Source: Mortierella sp. BCC40632
Lineage: Eukaryota; Mortierellomycota; Mortierellomycetes; Mortierellales; Mortierellaceae
DNA length: 64,000 nucleotides
NCBI GenBank assembly: GCA_011634665.1
Contig: WAEK01000030.1
Location: 1-64,000 of the forward strand
Reading direction: 5' to 3'
In this document: one piece after another, positions 22,401 to 34,158 of the stretch
Position numbering within the stretch: position 1 is the stretch's first letter
Layout of the letters: every line of letters begins with the position of its first letter
Program-made: the position numbers and the translations under genes
The notes under the pieces: model-generated
Seen by the model: the letters and a program-made list of their open reading frames with translations, nothing else
The model's database searches: none
Told to the model about the DNA's origin: nothing

Positions 22401-22899
22401 CTTCACCCTCCAACCCTTTCATACTAAGACCTCCTCCTGCACTTGTCCCGAACAGATCTACTAGTATTCCTCCTCGATTCCTCACCATCGTGACGGCAGG
22501 AGGTAATCATATAGATTGAAGTAACGACAGCAATTGGTACGTATGAGACTCGGTTGGAGGGGTGAAAGTGAACCAAGAAAGGCTCCCATATGATGGTCTT
22601 GACCATCGTTTGGTCTATTTATCCCCCCGGCCATGATGCGTGGACTTTACGGACCCATCTCAGTTTGATCCGCAACGGATTAAGACCTCAAGATCCTTTT
22701 TTATTGATAGTCAATCCTTTTCTACTACTCCTTTCATTAGTTCGTCAGATTAGCAAGCATTTTCGTTTACCTGTGTGCCATCCTGGTCATCTTAAAATAT
22801 CCCATTTTTTCTGTTATCGTAAGTAGTCCATCCTCTTTCGAGTCTCTGATATCCTATGTAGGAAAGAACAGATATTGACTAGAACCATCGTATTTAGAA
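22401..22899. other. No supported gene
   Basis: This lies between the Gypsy LTR and the Helitron end. It has short frames only, and no domain or repeat was recognised. Confidence 0.4.
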
Positions 22900-25800
22900 C
22901 TAGCAGTTGCCCAGGCTCCGCTCGCGTTTTTTTTTTTTTAACTTTGACATAAATAGATTTTTTTTTATTTCTTATCTAAGAAGCTCAGGATAAACTACAT
23001 TAAGTGTCGACATCGAGTCTGTTGTCAGTGAAGACTGACCCAGAAGTATTGATACATTTCGGTGTGCTGTAGCTCCTTGCTCCAAAGACACACGGGGGAT
23101 GCTCAAAGGAGAGGAAGGCAAAGGGACGGTCATCTGGTCGAGGGCCGATGAATGAGAGTCATAGGATTGCTCAGGTGGGAACAACAGCCAGGAAGGAAGG
23201 AAAAAGAATGAAGGGGGGACGAAACGAGAAGAGTCTTACATCAAAAGCGCCATGCTACCAACGGGTCGCCAGGAGCTCTTCAATGGCATGAAACGAGCGG
23301 AAGGCAGCACAAAGCTAAATCAAGCTTCTACAAAAAAGGGGGGAAGGGGGTGGACGCATCTTACTTTCAAAGTCAACAAGGAACAAAAACAAAAGGAAGA
23401 AACGACCAGGAGCAAACAAGAGCCTGCTCAAGTATTTATTCATCTACTATCTATTGAGGGGCATGCAGACCAGATGGCTCCGCAGCCCCAAGTTGTCCAC
23501 CTCTTGGAAAGGGCTAAAATCGTAGCTACTGCGACCAGTGTCAGTTACTACACGACATCGGTATTCAGTTGCTCGAGACAGAGCTACATAGAATTGTCCG
23601 TGGGAAAATACAGGGTGAGGAAGATAAATGCCTACTTTTTGTAGGGTTTGTCCTTGCGACTTGTTAATTGTCATTGCAAATGCAAGTCTAACTGGAAATT
23701 GTCTTCTGAACATTATCACCGGAAGGTTGAGGTCAGACGGTGAGAGTTTTATCCTTGGTATCGCAACGCGACGGCCATGGTGCGACCCTGTGAGTATTTC
23801 AGCCTCGATTAAGTGATGTCTAAGTCCTCGAACTATTAATCTCGTTCCATTGCAAAGGCCATTTTTGGGATCAAGATTCCTGAGAAGTATGGAGGTGCAC
23901 CGATCGCCAGCTCCAGACAGTGAGGAGGCAGACTTCCTGGATTAACAGAGTTCAAGAACTCTATGGGGAAAAGAACAGACATAGAGTCATCTGCTGGGTC
24001 GAGTGCGTCAGCGGAGTAATAGATCCTTTTGCCAGAACTCATCTTGTCTATCATTTCTCTGTTAATGGAGTCAACGTCTTCATTCTTTGGTGCAAGAATT
24101 GCTCGATCCAACATATACTCTGAGTTGCCAATGTTTCTAAGGAAATCGGGATAGACTTTGTTGATCAATGAGGTCGATGTTGAGTCCGGTGGAAGTAATA
24201 TATCGGCTGGCGGACGAATAGAGAGTGTTCCTCCTCCACAATTGGTTCCTGCAGCAGTTCCATTTCCTACTTCAAGCAGCCACTCGGCAAAGGCCATCTG
24301 TTCTGCAACGTTGTCGTTGTTGACATTGCTTAGCAGTCTCATGTTGATAGAGAGAGTCAAGACTTCGACTTGCTTCCAAAGTGTAGAGCGCTTGAAACTT
24401 GCGTCAACTGTATGAACTCGGCCTCCTCGTTTGATCACTGGAGGGATCTGCCGAAAGTCTCCGCCGAAGACAACAATCTTCCCACCGAAAGGGACACTGG
24501 CAAGGCGAGGATTCTGGTACTTCATTATATCTCGAAGTGTGCGATCAACAGCTTCAATAACATATCGATTGGCCATTGGAGCCTCATCCCAGACAATCAC
24601 CTTGGCAGCCTTCATCTCATTGCCAAGTGGTGAGTCGGGGATGATGGAACAAACAGACTTTTCATGAATGTTGATTGGAATCTTGAACCGAGAATGGGCT
24701 GTCCGTCCTCCACGAAGAAGAAGAGCCGCTATACCGGATGATGCGACAGCAATGGCGCTATCCCTACGAAGACGAACCATGTCCAAGATCAAAGAGTACA
24801 GAAATGTCTTCCCTGTCCCCGCTGGCCCATCAATAAAAAAGACTTGTGATTGATCGTTCTCATAAGTGCGTTTGATTCGACTAAATGCTCTCTTTTGATC
24901 CGCATTGAGTTGATATTCTCTTTCTCGTATAGTGTCGTGTGTGATGTTTGGATCGATATCCAGATCGCAAGAAGGCTCATTCTCTATTTCCAAAGGAATT
25001 TCGTCGTCAGGAAGAGGCAGTCCATAGGTCTCCAATGTTAAATCGTTCGAAGCCAATTCAGTTTGGAGTAGTCGTAAGGCTCCGTTCTGCCTTTGTCTTT
25101 CATTCGCCTCCAGAAAGGCTTTGTCTGCAATCCCTCGTGAGCGAGGCAAAAGATCTTCTGATAAGTGGGTACAAAATTTCTGCCATAGCTCCAATGGATT
25201 GGCTGGTTTGACGAAAAGGAGTAGAGTGATGAACAGTCGACGAAGTTCATATCCTGATAAAATGGTTGTTGCTTCGTCCAAACAGGCATCCCACTCGGAG
25301 TTATCTTGCAGCAATCCCAATGCTATACACGCTCCTTTGAATATAGGATGGACTACATCATTGACTGTCTTGAGGTGGGTGTAGGACTTGGCTCCTTTCA
25401 CTATATGCAATAGCATACGAAGGTAATATAACTCGTCAGCGTTCGGTTGAACAAAAAACATCCTTCCGACTGTGTCACCCCGAGCTCGTGCCTTCCAGAT
25501 CTTATCTTGCTTCAAGTAGACATGCTTTCGTGGGAAATCCGCATATGTTCCAAGTGTGTCGATCGTCTCATGAATGTTGCCAGTGCAGTAGGCAAAGTAT
25601 TCAGTAAGCATCGACCTCTCCTCTCCAACCTTTTGGAGAACTGCGGCCGGATTCTCGCTGTCTTTGAAGCTGATTTGGTGGTGTCCTGGGAGATGCAAGT
25701 CAAGTCTCATTACATCAGGTTTCTCGTCGTGCATCCTGAAGCTAAATATCCTCCAAACGCTCTCTGAGGCAGAGACATATCGCGCATCCAAATACTGGCT

Positions 25801-26233
25801 GATCTCATCTACACCCAGACGTGCACCTTTGATTTCAACAGTCGCTCGGTCGTGTCCCTTGAAAATATACTTGAAGAGGTACTTGACAGCAGTTACACTT
25901 GTGCAGATCTCGACATTAATGTGTGCATTATATCGAGTTGCAAGCTTTAGGTTACATGTGGTACAACCCATCTGTTGTCAACTTCGACTCCATTGATGAC
26001 AATTTTTGTCCCATTGTCCCGTCTTCGGTAGAGAGGGTAGCCTGAAGCTGCAGTGTCGGTTTGATCTCGATAATCTTTTGGGTAACCGTATTTGCAATGA
26101 CCCTCGCTTGTGCACCTTGAGCCCAAGTTATTTGGTTGACAGGGTCCATGGATCATTAGTCGAGTCACAATGTCGTGTGCCTTAGGATGAGTTCTTGGAT
26201 TTGGAATCTCGGCGGAGACAAATTTGTCTACTA
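22900..26233 (-). mobile_element. Helitron, 5'-truncated
   Basis: A Rep/helicase-type pseudogene runs on the minus strand. Its likely 3' terminus is CTAG at 22,903-22,900 followed by T, preceded by a GC-rich stretch with a short GCC/GGC stem, as Helitron ends require. The 5' end is missing because the 804-bp foldback element starts at 26,234. Parts of the 3' region recur at 2,035-2,460 and 11,020-11,510. The terminus call is a motif judgement without an empty-site comparison. Confidence 0.7.
23447..26233 (-). pseudogene. Helitron Rep/PIF1-type helicase, broken
   Basis: The upstream piece encodes the end of the Rep part (FVSAEIPNP, IVTRLMIHGPC, GYPLYRRRDNG, VVPHV). A frame change near 25,965 leads into the 711-residue frame 25,971-23,836, with RYNAHINVEIC, the Walker A GPAGTGKT, the DEAP box in VIVWDEAPMAN and GGDFRQIPPV. 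A one-base shift near 23,880 moves the rest into the frame with [18 protein letters not shown] and FYVALSRA (helicase motifs V/VI). The HUH endonuclease lies beyond the truncation and is absent. It would unwind DNA during rolling-circle transposition, but this copy cannot be functional. Confidence 0.85.
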
Positions 26234-27037
26234 AAGTGCATCCAAAATTCGATCAATGATTTTTTTAGATGGAATCATTCCGCATTTACTCCTCAGTTCA
26301 TGAGTCATTCCTCATGTTGATTCGTAGAGAAGATCTACTTTGCGTACTTATGTGGTTCCGACTACAAAGGTCTACTCCAGGTATTGTAGCCATTCTCCGA
26401 TCGAGCAACATAGTCAAAAGTACTAACAAAATTTTACACGGGTTTAGTACAGGGTTTTTAGTCTTTGTTCATGGGCTGATAGATCAAACGAACGAACAAC
26501 CTTGTCCCGGCTGGGTATGTAGAAGGAGTTGTTCAAGCAAAGCTTACAGCGTGCATAAATTTCAATGGCTGTGTGGATATCTGTCACGATTTCTCTCGCT
26601 CTGAAGAACGTCCACTTTGAGAATTTTTTGCAACTTTTAGCCTATTTGTGAAAAAGGTGCCTGGCCATAGTCATTGATATGACCGCCTAAAAGACAAACT
26701 GGAATGGTCATAATGATAGATTGTGATGTCTATTGACTGACGTACTCTGTGTATCTAAGGTTTTTTCCCAACTTCAATGGATTCGAAACTATCAGCCCAT
26801 GAACAAAGACTAAAAACCCTGTACTAAACCCGTGTAAAATTTTGTTAGTACTTTTGACTATGTTGCTCGATCGGAGAATGGCTACAATACCTGGAGTAGA
26901 CCTTTGTAGTCGGAACCACATAAGTACGCAAAGTAGATCTTCTCTACGAATCAACATGAGGAATGACTCATGAACTGAGGAGTAAATGCGGAATGATTCC
27001 ATCTAAAAAAATCATTGATCGAATTTTGGATGCACTT
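26234..27037. mobile_element. 804-bp foldback element with 249-bp inverted repeats
   Basis: Two arms, 26,234-26,482 and 26,789-27,037, are reverse complements over 249 bases as far as I can read, around a 306-base centre. TA lies on both sides (26,232-26,233 and 27,038-27,039). The same 71-residue reading appears in each arm but has no known domain, so it is a by-product of the repeat. The outermost 36 bases match the right end of the Tc1-family fragment at 28,891 in 32 positions, suggesting shared transposase recognition. Confidence 0.85.
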
Positions 27038-27041
27038 TAAC

Positions 27042-28100
27042 ACTCGAGACTTTCTTTCAATGTTGTGTCGAGAATATTGATGTAATCCTCCTTTTTCATA
27101 GTTCCTTCATAGATCTGACAGCCATAGCCAAGTCCCTTGGACGTCATACAGCCCCAGAACATCAAGGATCCATCTCCATGCTTGACAGTAGGTTGAAGAT
27201 GAAATGGTTGAACCGGATCGCCTGGCTTAGCACAGTAATATTGTATCCCGTCCGAGTTCCAGATGTTTATCTTTTGTTTCATCTGAGAATACCACTCGCT
27301 TCCAGTCATCGATGGTCCAATTTTTATGACCTCTTGCCCACTCCAAACGCGCTTGCTTGTGTCGCTTACTAAGGAAAGGCTTTTTTTTTTTTTTCTTCGA
27401 TTGAAAGCCGATCTCCCTGAGGTTGCGAAGGACTGATCTGTACGAGATAACAGTCCCTTCACCATTGAGGCTCTTGTGGACCTGCTTGCCAGTCTTCAAA
27501 ATGCCGGAAAGTAACTTCCTGTTGAGATCATTCTTGGAGCGAGCCGAGAGAATTCTTGGTCTTCCTGTTGGTTGCCTTTGTAGAGTAGGTAAATGCTTGG
27601 TTCGGATCCTTGAAACAGAAGCAGGGCTGACTGATAATCGTCTAGCGACATTCTTGACGGAGTAGCCTGCTTTTAGCTGGCTTATGATAGAGTTTTGAGT
27701 GTCTTCTTTCGTTTTTTTCATGATGGAGGAATATCGACCATCTTCGAGCGATTGCACCCGTATTTTATATCAAACTTGTCAAGATCTATTCATCATCTTT
27801 TCATCTCTCTGACTGACTGTAGATATAAGACAAACGATTGTGAAAAAAGAGATGAAATAGCAATAAATATAAATGGCGTGCCCAAGTGGCGAAATGGTTC
27901 CAATATCTAGCTTCAACAATTTACCTCATAGCACGCCTTTCTGACAACATATTGAAAATCTGTTTACACTGTCGTGAACAAGGCATTCAGGGTATTGTTT
28001 TCAATCGAAGCAACAAGGTGCATTTACATATTCTCGATGGGTAGAAAATTGCTAAAATATGAAAATTTGAGAATTATTGAAACCATTTTGGCGCCCACTG
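27042..28100 (-). mobile_element. Tc1-like transposon, copy C, left-truncated
   Basis: It matches copy A from its internal position 21,173 to the right end, including the GCGCCCACTG terminus at 28,100 and TA at 28,101-28,102. The left 570 bases or so, with the C-terminal transposase part, are missing. The transposase start is intact here (MKKTKEDTQNSIISQLKAGY on the minus strand, frame 27,757-27,227), unlike in copies A and B. It sits inside the second Tc1-family element. Confidence 0.85.
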
Positions 28101-28102
28101 TA

Positions 28103-28891
28103 CTACAGCGACCTTGAACACAGGAAGCTTTCGCGTCAGCAGGTCCGTCGAACTCCACAAGGTGGCGGAGGCAAGATGATGATCTGGGGATGCATCACTT
28201 ACAATTCCCCAGGCGACCTCTGCTGGATCGAAGAAGGAATGAATTCGGAAATGTACCTCCAGGTTCTCCAGGATTATGTTACCAGCTCATTCGAATGGGC
28301 CGGCATGGACCCAGCAGACTCCATCTTCCAACAGGACAACTCCAAAGTGCACATGGCAAACATAGTAAAGAGATGGTTTGCAGAACAGGAGTTTAGAGTT
28401 GTGAAGTGGCCAGCGAAATCCCCGGACCTCAACATCATTGAACACGTCTGGAGTATCCTCAAGCGTCGCCTCAATCAGTACGACAATGAGCCGAATGACT
28501 TGAATGAGCTCTGGGAACGAGTCCAAGACGAATGGGTAAAACTCTCGCCAGAGTTGATCCATAAATTGTATGAGAGCATGCCTCGGCGCATTGAGGCTGT
28601 GCTACGTAGCAAAGGAGGACACACTAAATACTGACCCTCCATGGAGAAGCAATCATCCGATGAGGATCCATGAATCCAGTGATGGCTCAATGTGACAAGT
28701 GAAACAAAAAAAAAAAAAAAAAAATACATCAAGTCTTCCCTACTGCAGGTCTGTGCAACTGAAGCAGGACATAGATAAGTGGCTGACTTATTTTCCCACG
28801 GTGGTCTCCAGTTGGGATGCATCATAGACGAATGAGCAATCTGCCAGAATGCATTTCTAAAAAAATCATTGATCGATCTATGGATTCACTT
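28103..28891 (+). pseudogene. Second Tc1-family element, transposase C-terminal part
   Basis: The plus frame (to TGA at 28,634) encodes the later two thirds of a DD34E transposase: GGGGKMMIWGCIT, then FQQDNSKVH with the second Asp, [15 protein letters not shown] with the Glu, and a KLYESMPRRIEAVL tail. The first Asp and DNA-binding domain are missing because copy C entered at a TA and the left side was lost. The right end is at 28,891 (TGGATTCACTT) followed by TA. A poly-A run lies at 28,708-28,724. Confidence 0.85.
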
Positions 28892-29041
28892 TACAAAATA
28901 TACTGAACGTGCTGACTGTAGGAAATATAAAATAAAAAAGATAACTTCTAAAAAAAAAAAAAAAAAAAAAAAAACCAACAACAACACTTGACACTCCTGT
29001 GAAGCACTTCCTGAAAAATCATCAATACTCCTCAACGTCCG

Positions 29042-29951
29042 ATGTCGTCCCCAGTCTCCACCACTCCTGAACCTGTTCAATCGAGGGCTAATGAGCCAAC
29101 GGAGAACTTGAATGTCCCCTCTTCCCCTTCGTTCAGTGAATGGGATATGGAGGTGGATGGACACCAAACCAACCTTGGTGGTGGAACCGAAAACGAGGGT
29201 CTATCGCAAGGATCGCGCCTCAATATAGTCAAATATGACTCTACGACAGAGATAGCTCGCCTCAAAGACGCTGTCAAGACAATCGGTGAGAGGTTGAGTA
29301 ATCTGTACTCCAACGACGGGTACCAAGAAGGCCAAACGAGACAAGATCTAGAGGTTATGATTGCCACAACTGAGAAAGATTATGAAAAGACCAAAGCGGT
29401 CCTCAAGAAGTTGCAAGATATTGCTGCGGACATTGCGTCGATCGAAGATAGTCCAAAATCACAGACAGTCGCAGTGTTGGACAACATCCCCAAGCGTGTG
29501 GCTAGATATGATGGAAAGAAAGTGACGGCCAGAACCTTCCTGAGCCAGTTTTACCGTCTGCTCACGGCCCACCTGGGCGAGGAACGGTTTGAGCGACAAT
29601 GTGAGCGACTCATGGTATCCTGTATCGAGGTGGAGCACTTTGCTGTCCAATTCCAGGAAGGCATTAAACCATATCCACCCGGTACTAGAGGGTGGGAGAC
29701 CTGCCGTCAAGTCTTTGTCAATGCTTGTTTGACGCAAGCTCAGAGAGATGAAGAAGTGGAACGCTTAACTAAGATCGGAATGCTCGAATGCGAGACGTAT
29801 CAAAACTTTGCAATTCGGATCGAAAGAGATCTGCATGTGTACGGTGTAAAGGACGACAACGATATAATCCTCAGTCAATTGGAGAAAGCCATCGGTCCCA
29901 ACGCCTACAATATCATGCTGACTCGTTATAGTAACTTCGATCCCAACGCAG
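29042..29951 (+). pseudogene. Chromovirus gag, N-terminal part
   Basis: The ATG at 29,042 opens the gag region. The first 60 residues are polar and disordered, and a coiled part follows (IARLKDAVKTIGERLSNL). A capsid-like helical domain comes next (FLSQFYRLLTAHLGEERFERQCERL and onward). The frame is cut by the MITE after NFDPNA, so the apparent ORF runs on to 30,019 only through inserted DNA. The zinc knuckle lies in the next piece. It would form the particle of the retroelement. Confidence 0.8.
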
Positions 29952-30322
29952 TAGTGTTTCCCATGAGTCGAGTTGAGTTGAGTTGGAGGTTCGACTCAAC
30001 TCAACTCATGCCCACATGAGCTGGAAAAAATCTGAACTCAACTCAACTCATGAGTCGAAAAGTTTGAACTCAACTCAACTCAACTCAACTCATGAGTTGA
30101 AAAGTTGAACTCATCTCAACTCAGGGCATCTACGCCCTGTAAGCGAGTCGACTCACTCCAACTCAACTCAACTCAACTCAACTCATGAGTTCATGAGTCG
30201 AAAAAAGCTTCGACTCAACTCAACTCATGTTACACGAGTTGGGGGAAAGTTTGAACTCAACTCAACTCATGAGTTGAGTTGAGTTGAGTCGGTGAGTTGG
30301 TGAGTTGAGTTGAAGAACACTA
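29952..30322. mobile_element. 371-bp hAT-like MITE made of GAGTT/AACTC repeats
   Basis: CAACGCAG flanks it exactly (29,944-29,951 and 30,323-30,330). The ends are TAGTGTTTCCC and GAAGAACACTA, the same terminal type as the MITEs at 13,545 and 15,022. Most of the interior consists of (GAGTT)n and (AACTC)n blocks in alternating orientation, so it can fold into several hairpins. The insertion of 379 bases including one target copy shifts the gag frame by one, and precise removal restores it. Confidence 0.9.
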
Positions 30323-30330
30323 CAACGCAG

Positions 30331-33300
30331 CATCTTTCCCGTCTCTATCCTCGCTGTTGACTCAGTGTAAGAGACTACGCGGTCCTGAAGGATCCGATGT
30401 TACTAAGATCTACGATGATCCACCTGCTGAAGGAAAGGGCAACGGACAACCCTCATCCGGTAAACGTACGATGGGATCCCGAATGAACAACAGCCGCTTT
30501 ACCCCATTCCAGAAAAACAGGAACTCTCCTAGCCAATCGGGTAACAAAGGAAATGGCTCATCGCTGTTCTGTGCCAAGTGTGGCGATAACTCGTCACATA
30601 TAACGAAGGATCACAAGGAATGTACTTACAGACCTTGCCTCAAGATTGGTCATGTTGAAAGTGAATGCCGAATGAAACAAAGGCATGCCGAAGGCAACAA
30701 AAATGGTAGGCAATCTGTCAAAGAAGTAATTGCTAGTCTCAATGTTAAGACTTACACTGACCAAAATCTACTATGCTCTAAACCTCAGGCCATTAGTCAA
30801 TCCTACTCGGACAGTAATATGACCCCTCTTGGCCAGACGCCGTTTGAACGAAGATTCCTTCAATCTGTCAAGAAGGGTTTAAAGAAGAATAGCTCATCAG
30901 CAACGAATAAAAATAAAAAGAGTGCTAGTTCTTTTACTCTACCTTCAGAGAACATTCCTGACCTTGTTGCACAAGAGTGTGAAGACCCTAATGATCTTGA
31001 AAAACTATTAAGGAAAAAATACTCAGCTTACTATGGACCTCCTGAAATTAAGTTGTCAGCATTTGCAATGCGTGATGATAATGCAGAACAGCGTATTGTT
31101 ATTACCATTGAATTTGAGAAGTGTCAGAACAATGCGCTGATCGATACTGGTGCTACTGTATCCTGTATAAGGCCAGATATCGTGGAAAAGCATGGTAAGG
31201 ACATTCAGTCCATGAAAGGAACGATTACACTAGCAGACGAAGATACTACAATAGAAAGGATCGGTCAAACAGAACCTATTGAGATCCATTACCAATCATA
31301 TGTAGTGTTCTCTCCATTCGAAGTAGTGAAGCAACAGTACCCATTCACAATCGGCATGGACTTGTTCCATCGTATTGGTCTTGGTTTGACTGGACTACCC
31401 AATCCTGGTTTGAATGCCTCAGTCCTACCAGAACCGGAGCCGGATCTGCGTCCTTCGCTCATTCCATCTGAACGACCTGAAGAAGAAAGTCAACCGAGCT
31501 TTCAGAATGCTAAGAAGGCTTTCTTACAGTCAATCAAAGACGTGATCGAAAAGAATACGCAAATTCCTAAGTCGAGTCACTGTCCCATTCCTGAAATGAA
31601 GGTATACCTTCCTGTGTCAAAGGGAACGGTCATCTTCAGACGGCCTAGACCATTTGCTCAAAAGCAATTGTCCATTTTTGACGAAGCTGTCGAGAAGTGG
31701 AAAAAGGACGATGTAATTACAGTCGCCCCTGTTGGTAATGTCCACAATAATACACTAACTCTTGCAGCTAAAAAAGATCTGAAGGGTAACAAGACTCTTT
31801 GGAGAGTGTGTCTAGATCCACGACCACTCAATAAAGAAATACCAGATGATAACTATCCTCTACCTTTAATATCTGACATCATTAACAAGTTGGCAGGTAA
31901 TGCAATCTACTCGACCATTGATCTTTCTCAGGCGTACCATCGTCTACCAGTACATGAAGAGGATCAATCTTTGACTGCATTTATGCACAGAGGTACGCAA
32001 TACATGTTCAAGAAAGCTCCATTTGGGTTAAAACCGCTTTCCAGCATATTTCAACGAGGAATGGCTCGTATACTTGGCGATCTTCCGTTCGTCTGCAACT
32101 TCATTGATGACATCGTGATTTTCTCAAAGAACAGAGAAGAACACAATGAGCATGTGCGGATTGTGCTTGACAGGTTAAACAAAGCCAAGCTTATTGTGAA
32201 TCCCGATAAGTGTCATTTCTACAGTACGCAAATCTCATTGCTCGGGTTTGTGATTGGACTCCATGGGAGGAGTGTGGACCCTACTAAGTTTGTGAATATC
32301 GAACATTGGGCACCTCCAACCACGGGAAAGCAAATCCAGTCATATCTCGGGACGTTCAATTTCTTCCGCGAGTATATCCCTTTATTCAGTTCCGTTGCAG
32401 CACCGTTAGATGCGTTAAGACATCGAACCGACACGTTCACGTTGGACGCTGAGCAGTTGGAAGCATTTGAGACACTGAAGAAACTTCTATCAGCGGCTCC
32501 TGTGCTTGCTTTTGCAGACTTTACTCTACCATTCTATGTGGCAACTGACGCATCGAATGTGGGTATTGGAGTGGTACTTTATCAATTACCTGATGGGCCA
32601 AAAAATCCAAAGAACATCCGATACATATCATTCATGGCGAGATCCCTTCAAGAAAGAGAAAGAAAATATTCTGCGACAGGGAAAGAGCTGCTAGCGATCG
32701 TGTTTGCGCTCAACAAGTTCCACTATTACCTTTGGGGCAGACACTTTGATCTCTACACTGATCACCGAGCCCTTGTATTCCTTCATTCGCAGCAAGACAT
32801 GAATTCCATGATGGTCAATTGGCAAGACACGATCTTGAACTATAACTTTACTGTTCACTATCGGCCTGGTATTCTAAACATTTTGCCTGATGCATTATCT
32901 CGTATCTTCCCTGATAAATTCCGGAAGGTTACTCCAGCTTCACTGCCTGCTATTCTTGCTTACGTGCATATCTTGCAAAATGAAGACACCGAGGGTACAA
33001 TCGTTCTGGAAAGTGATCGACAAGATGTACTCCATAGGACTCATGGTATGGGTCATATTGGTACTATTGCTATGGTGAACGCCATTCATAGCGAGGGTCA
33101 GACTTGGCCTCACTTGACAAAAGATTGTTCTGATTTTATTAAAAGATGTCGGGAATGTCAACGTACAAATATCGTTCGAAAAGGATACCATCCTTTGAAG
33201 GCAATCCATGCAAGCCTGCCTGGCGATCACATTGCCATCGATCTGACTGGTCCGTTCACAACGTCTACAAAAGGCAATGCGTACCTGATGGTTGTTGTGG

Positions 33301-34158
33301 ATGTGTGCACCAGGTTTGTCTTCCTTGAGCCTTTACCGAACAAGAAAGGTATCACCGTAGCAGAAAAGCTCTTCAAGCTGTTCTGTACTATTGGTTTCCC
33401 GAGAGTTTTACAATCAGACAATGGTCGTGAATTTGTCAACGAAGCTATACGTACCATGACAACTCAAATGAATGTCGATCAACGTCTCATCACGCCGTAT
33501 CATCCAAGAGCGAACGGAGTAGCAGAGAGCCATGTTAAAATAGCCAATAACATGGTGCGGAAGCATATCCAAGAGCGAAGCTCCACATGGGACTCTCATA
33601 TACCATTCATCCAAATGTCAATGAACACACGAGTTGTGTCTTTACACTCGTCATCACCTTTCTCACTCTTCTTTGCAAGAAAGGCGAATGGATTCAGCAA
33701 CTACTTGAATGACAAAGAGCAATTGATGTCCCAAGAAGAGCTGCTCGAACGACTCGAGTACATGAACAAAATAGTATTCCCTGCTATCTCAGGTAAAGCC
33801 AAAGCTACACAGGAAAAAATGATAGAACGGTTCAACCGAACGGTACTTCACAGCGAGTTCCCGGATGGTGCTAAGGTAATGGTCATTGACCCTATCCAAG
33901 GAGACAAGCTCACCCCTCGGTACGAAGGTCCCTACACTGTTGTCCGCAAAACGGCACAGGGAGCATATGTGTTGAAAGATGGAACGGAGGAAGTCCATCA
34001 TAGGCAATATGCGCCATCACAACTGAAGCTGGTTTTGAATGACCTTGACAGTGACCCTGCGTACGAGATAGAAACCTTTCTCGAACATGAACCTCACCCA
34101 ACTATTCCTGGCAAGCTGCAATATTTTGTTAAATGGAAAGGCTTTACTGAAGACTATA
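30331..34158 (+). pseudogene. Chromovirus gag-pol polyprotein, main part
   Basis: The reading begins upstream of the codon at 30,357, which is TTG and not a true start. In order it shows a modified zinc knuckle (FCAKCGDNSSHITKDHKEC), protease NALIDTGATVSC, RT with VCLDPRPLNKEIPDDNYPLP and the YIDD-type box as FIDD, RNase H (VATDASNVGIG, YTDHRALVFL), an HHCC integrase zinc region, and the integrase core (HIAIDLTGPF, LQSDNGREFVNEA, YHPRANGVAESHVK). It ends with the start of a chromodomain, YFVKWKGFTEDY. The frame is open for about 1,270 codons, so decay is recent. Without its insertions this is a full Ty3/Gypsy chromovirus pol. Confidence 0.9.

Noticed and set aside
26269..26604. 111-residue protein and its inverted partner at 26,730-27,002
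   Set aside because: Both are readings of the foldback arms; identity follows from the inverted repeat, not from selection.
30000..30310. Tandem-repeat regulatory array
   Set aside because: The CAACTCAACTC blocks are the body of a MITE with defined ends and duplication.
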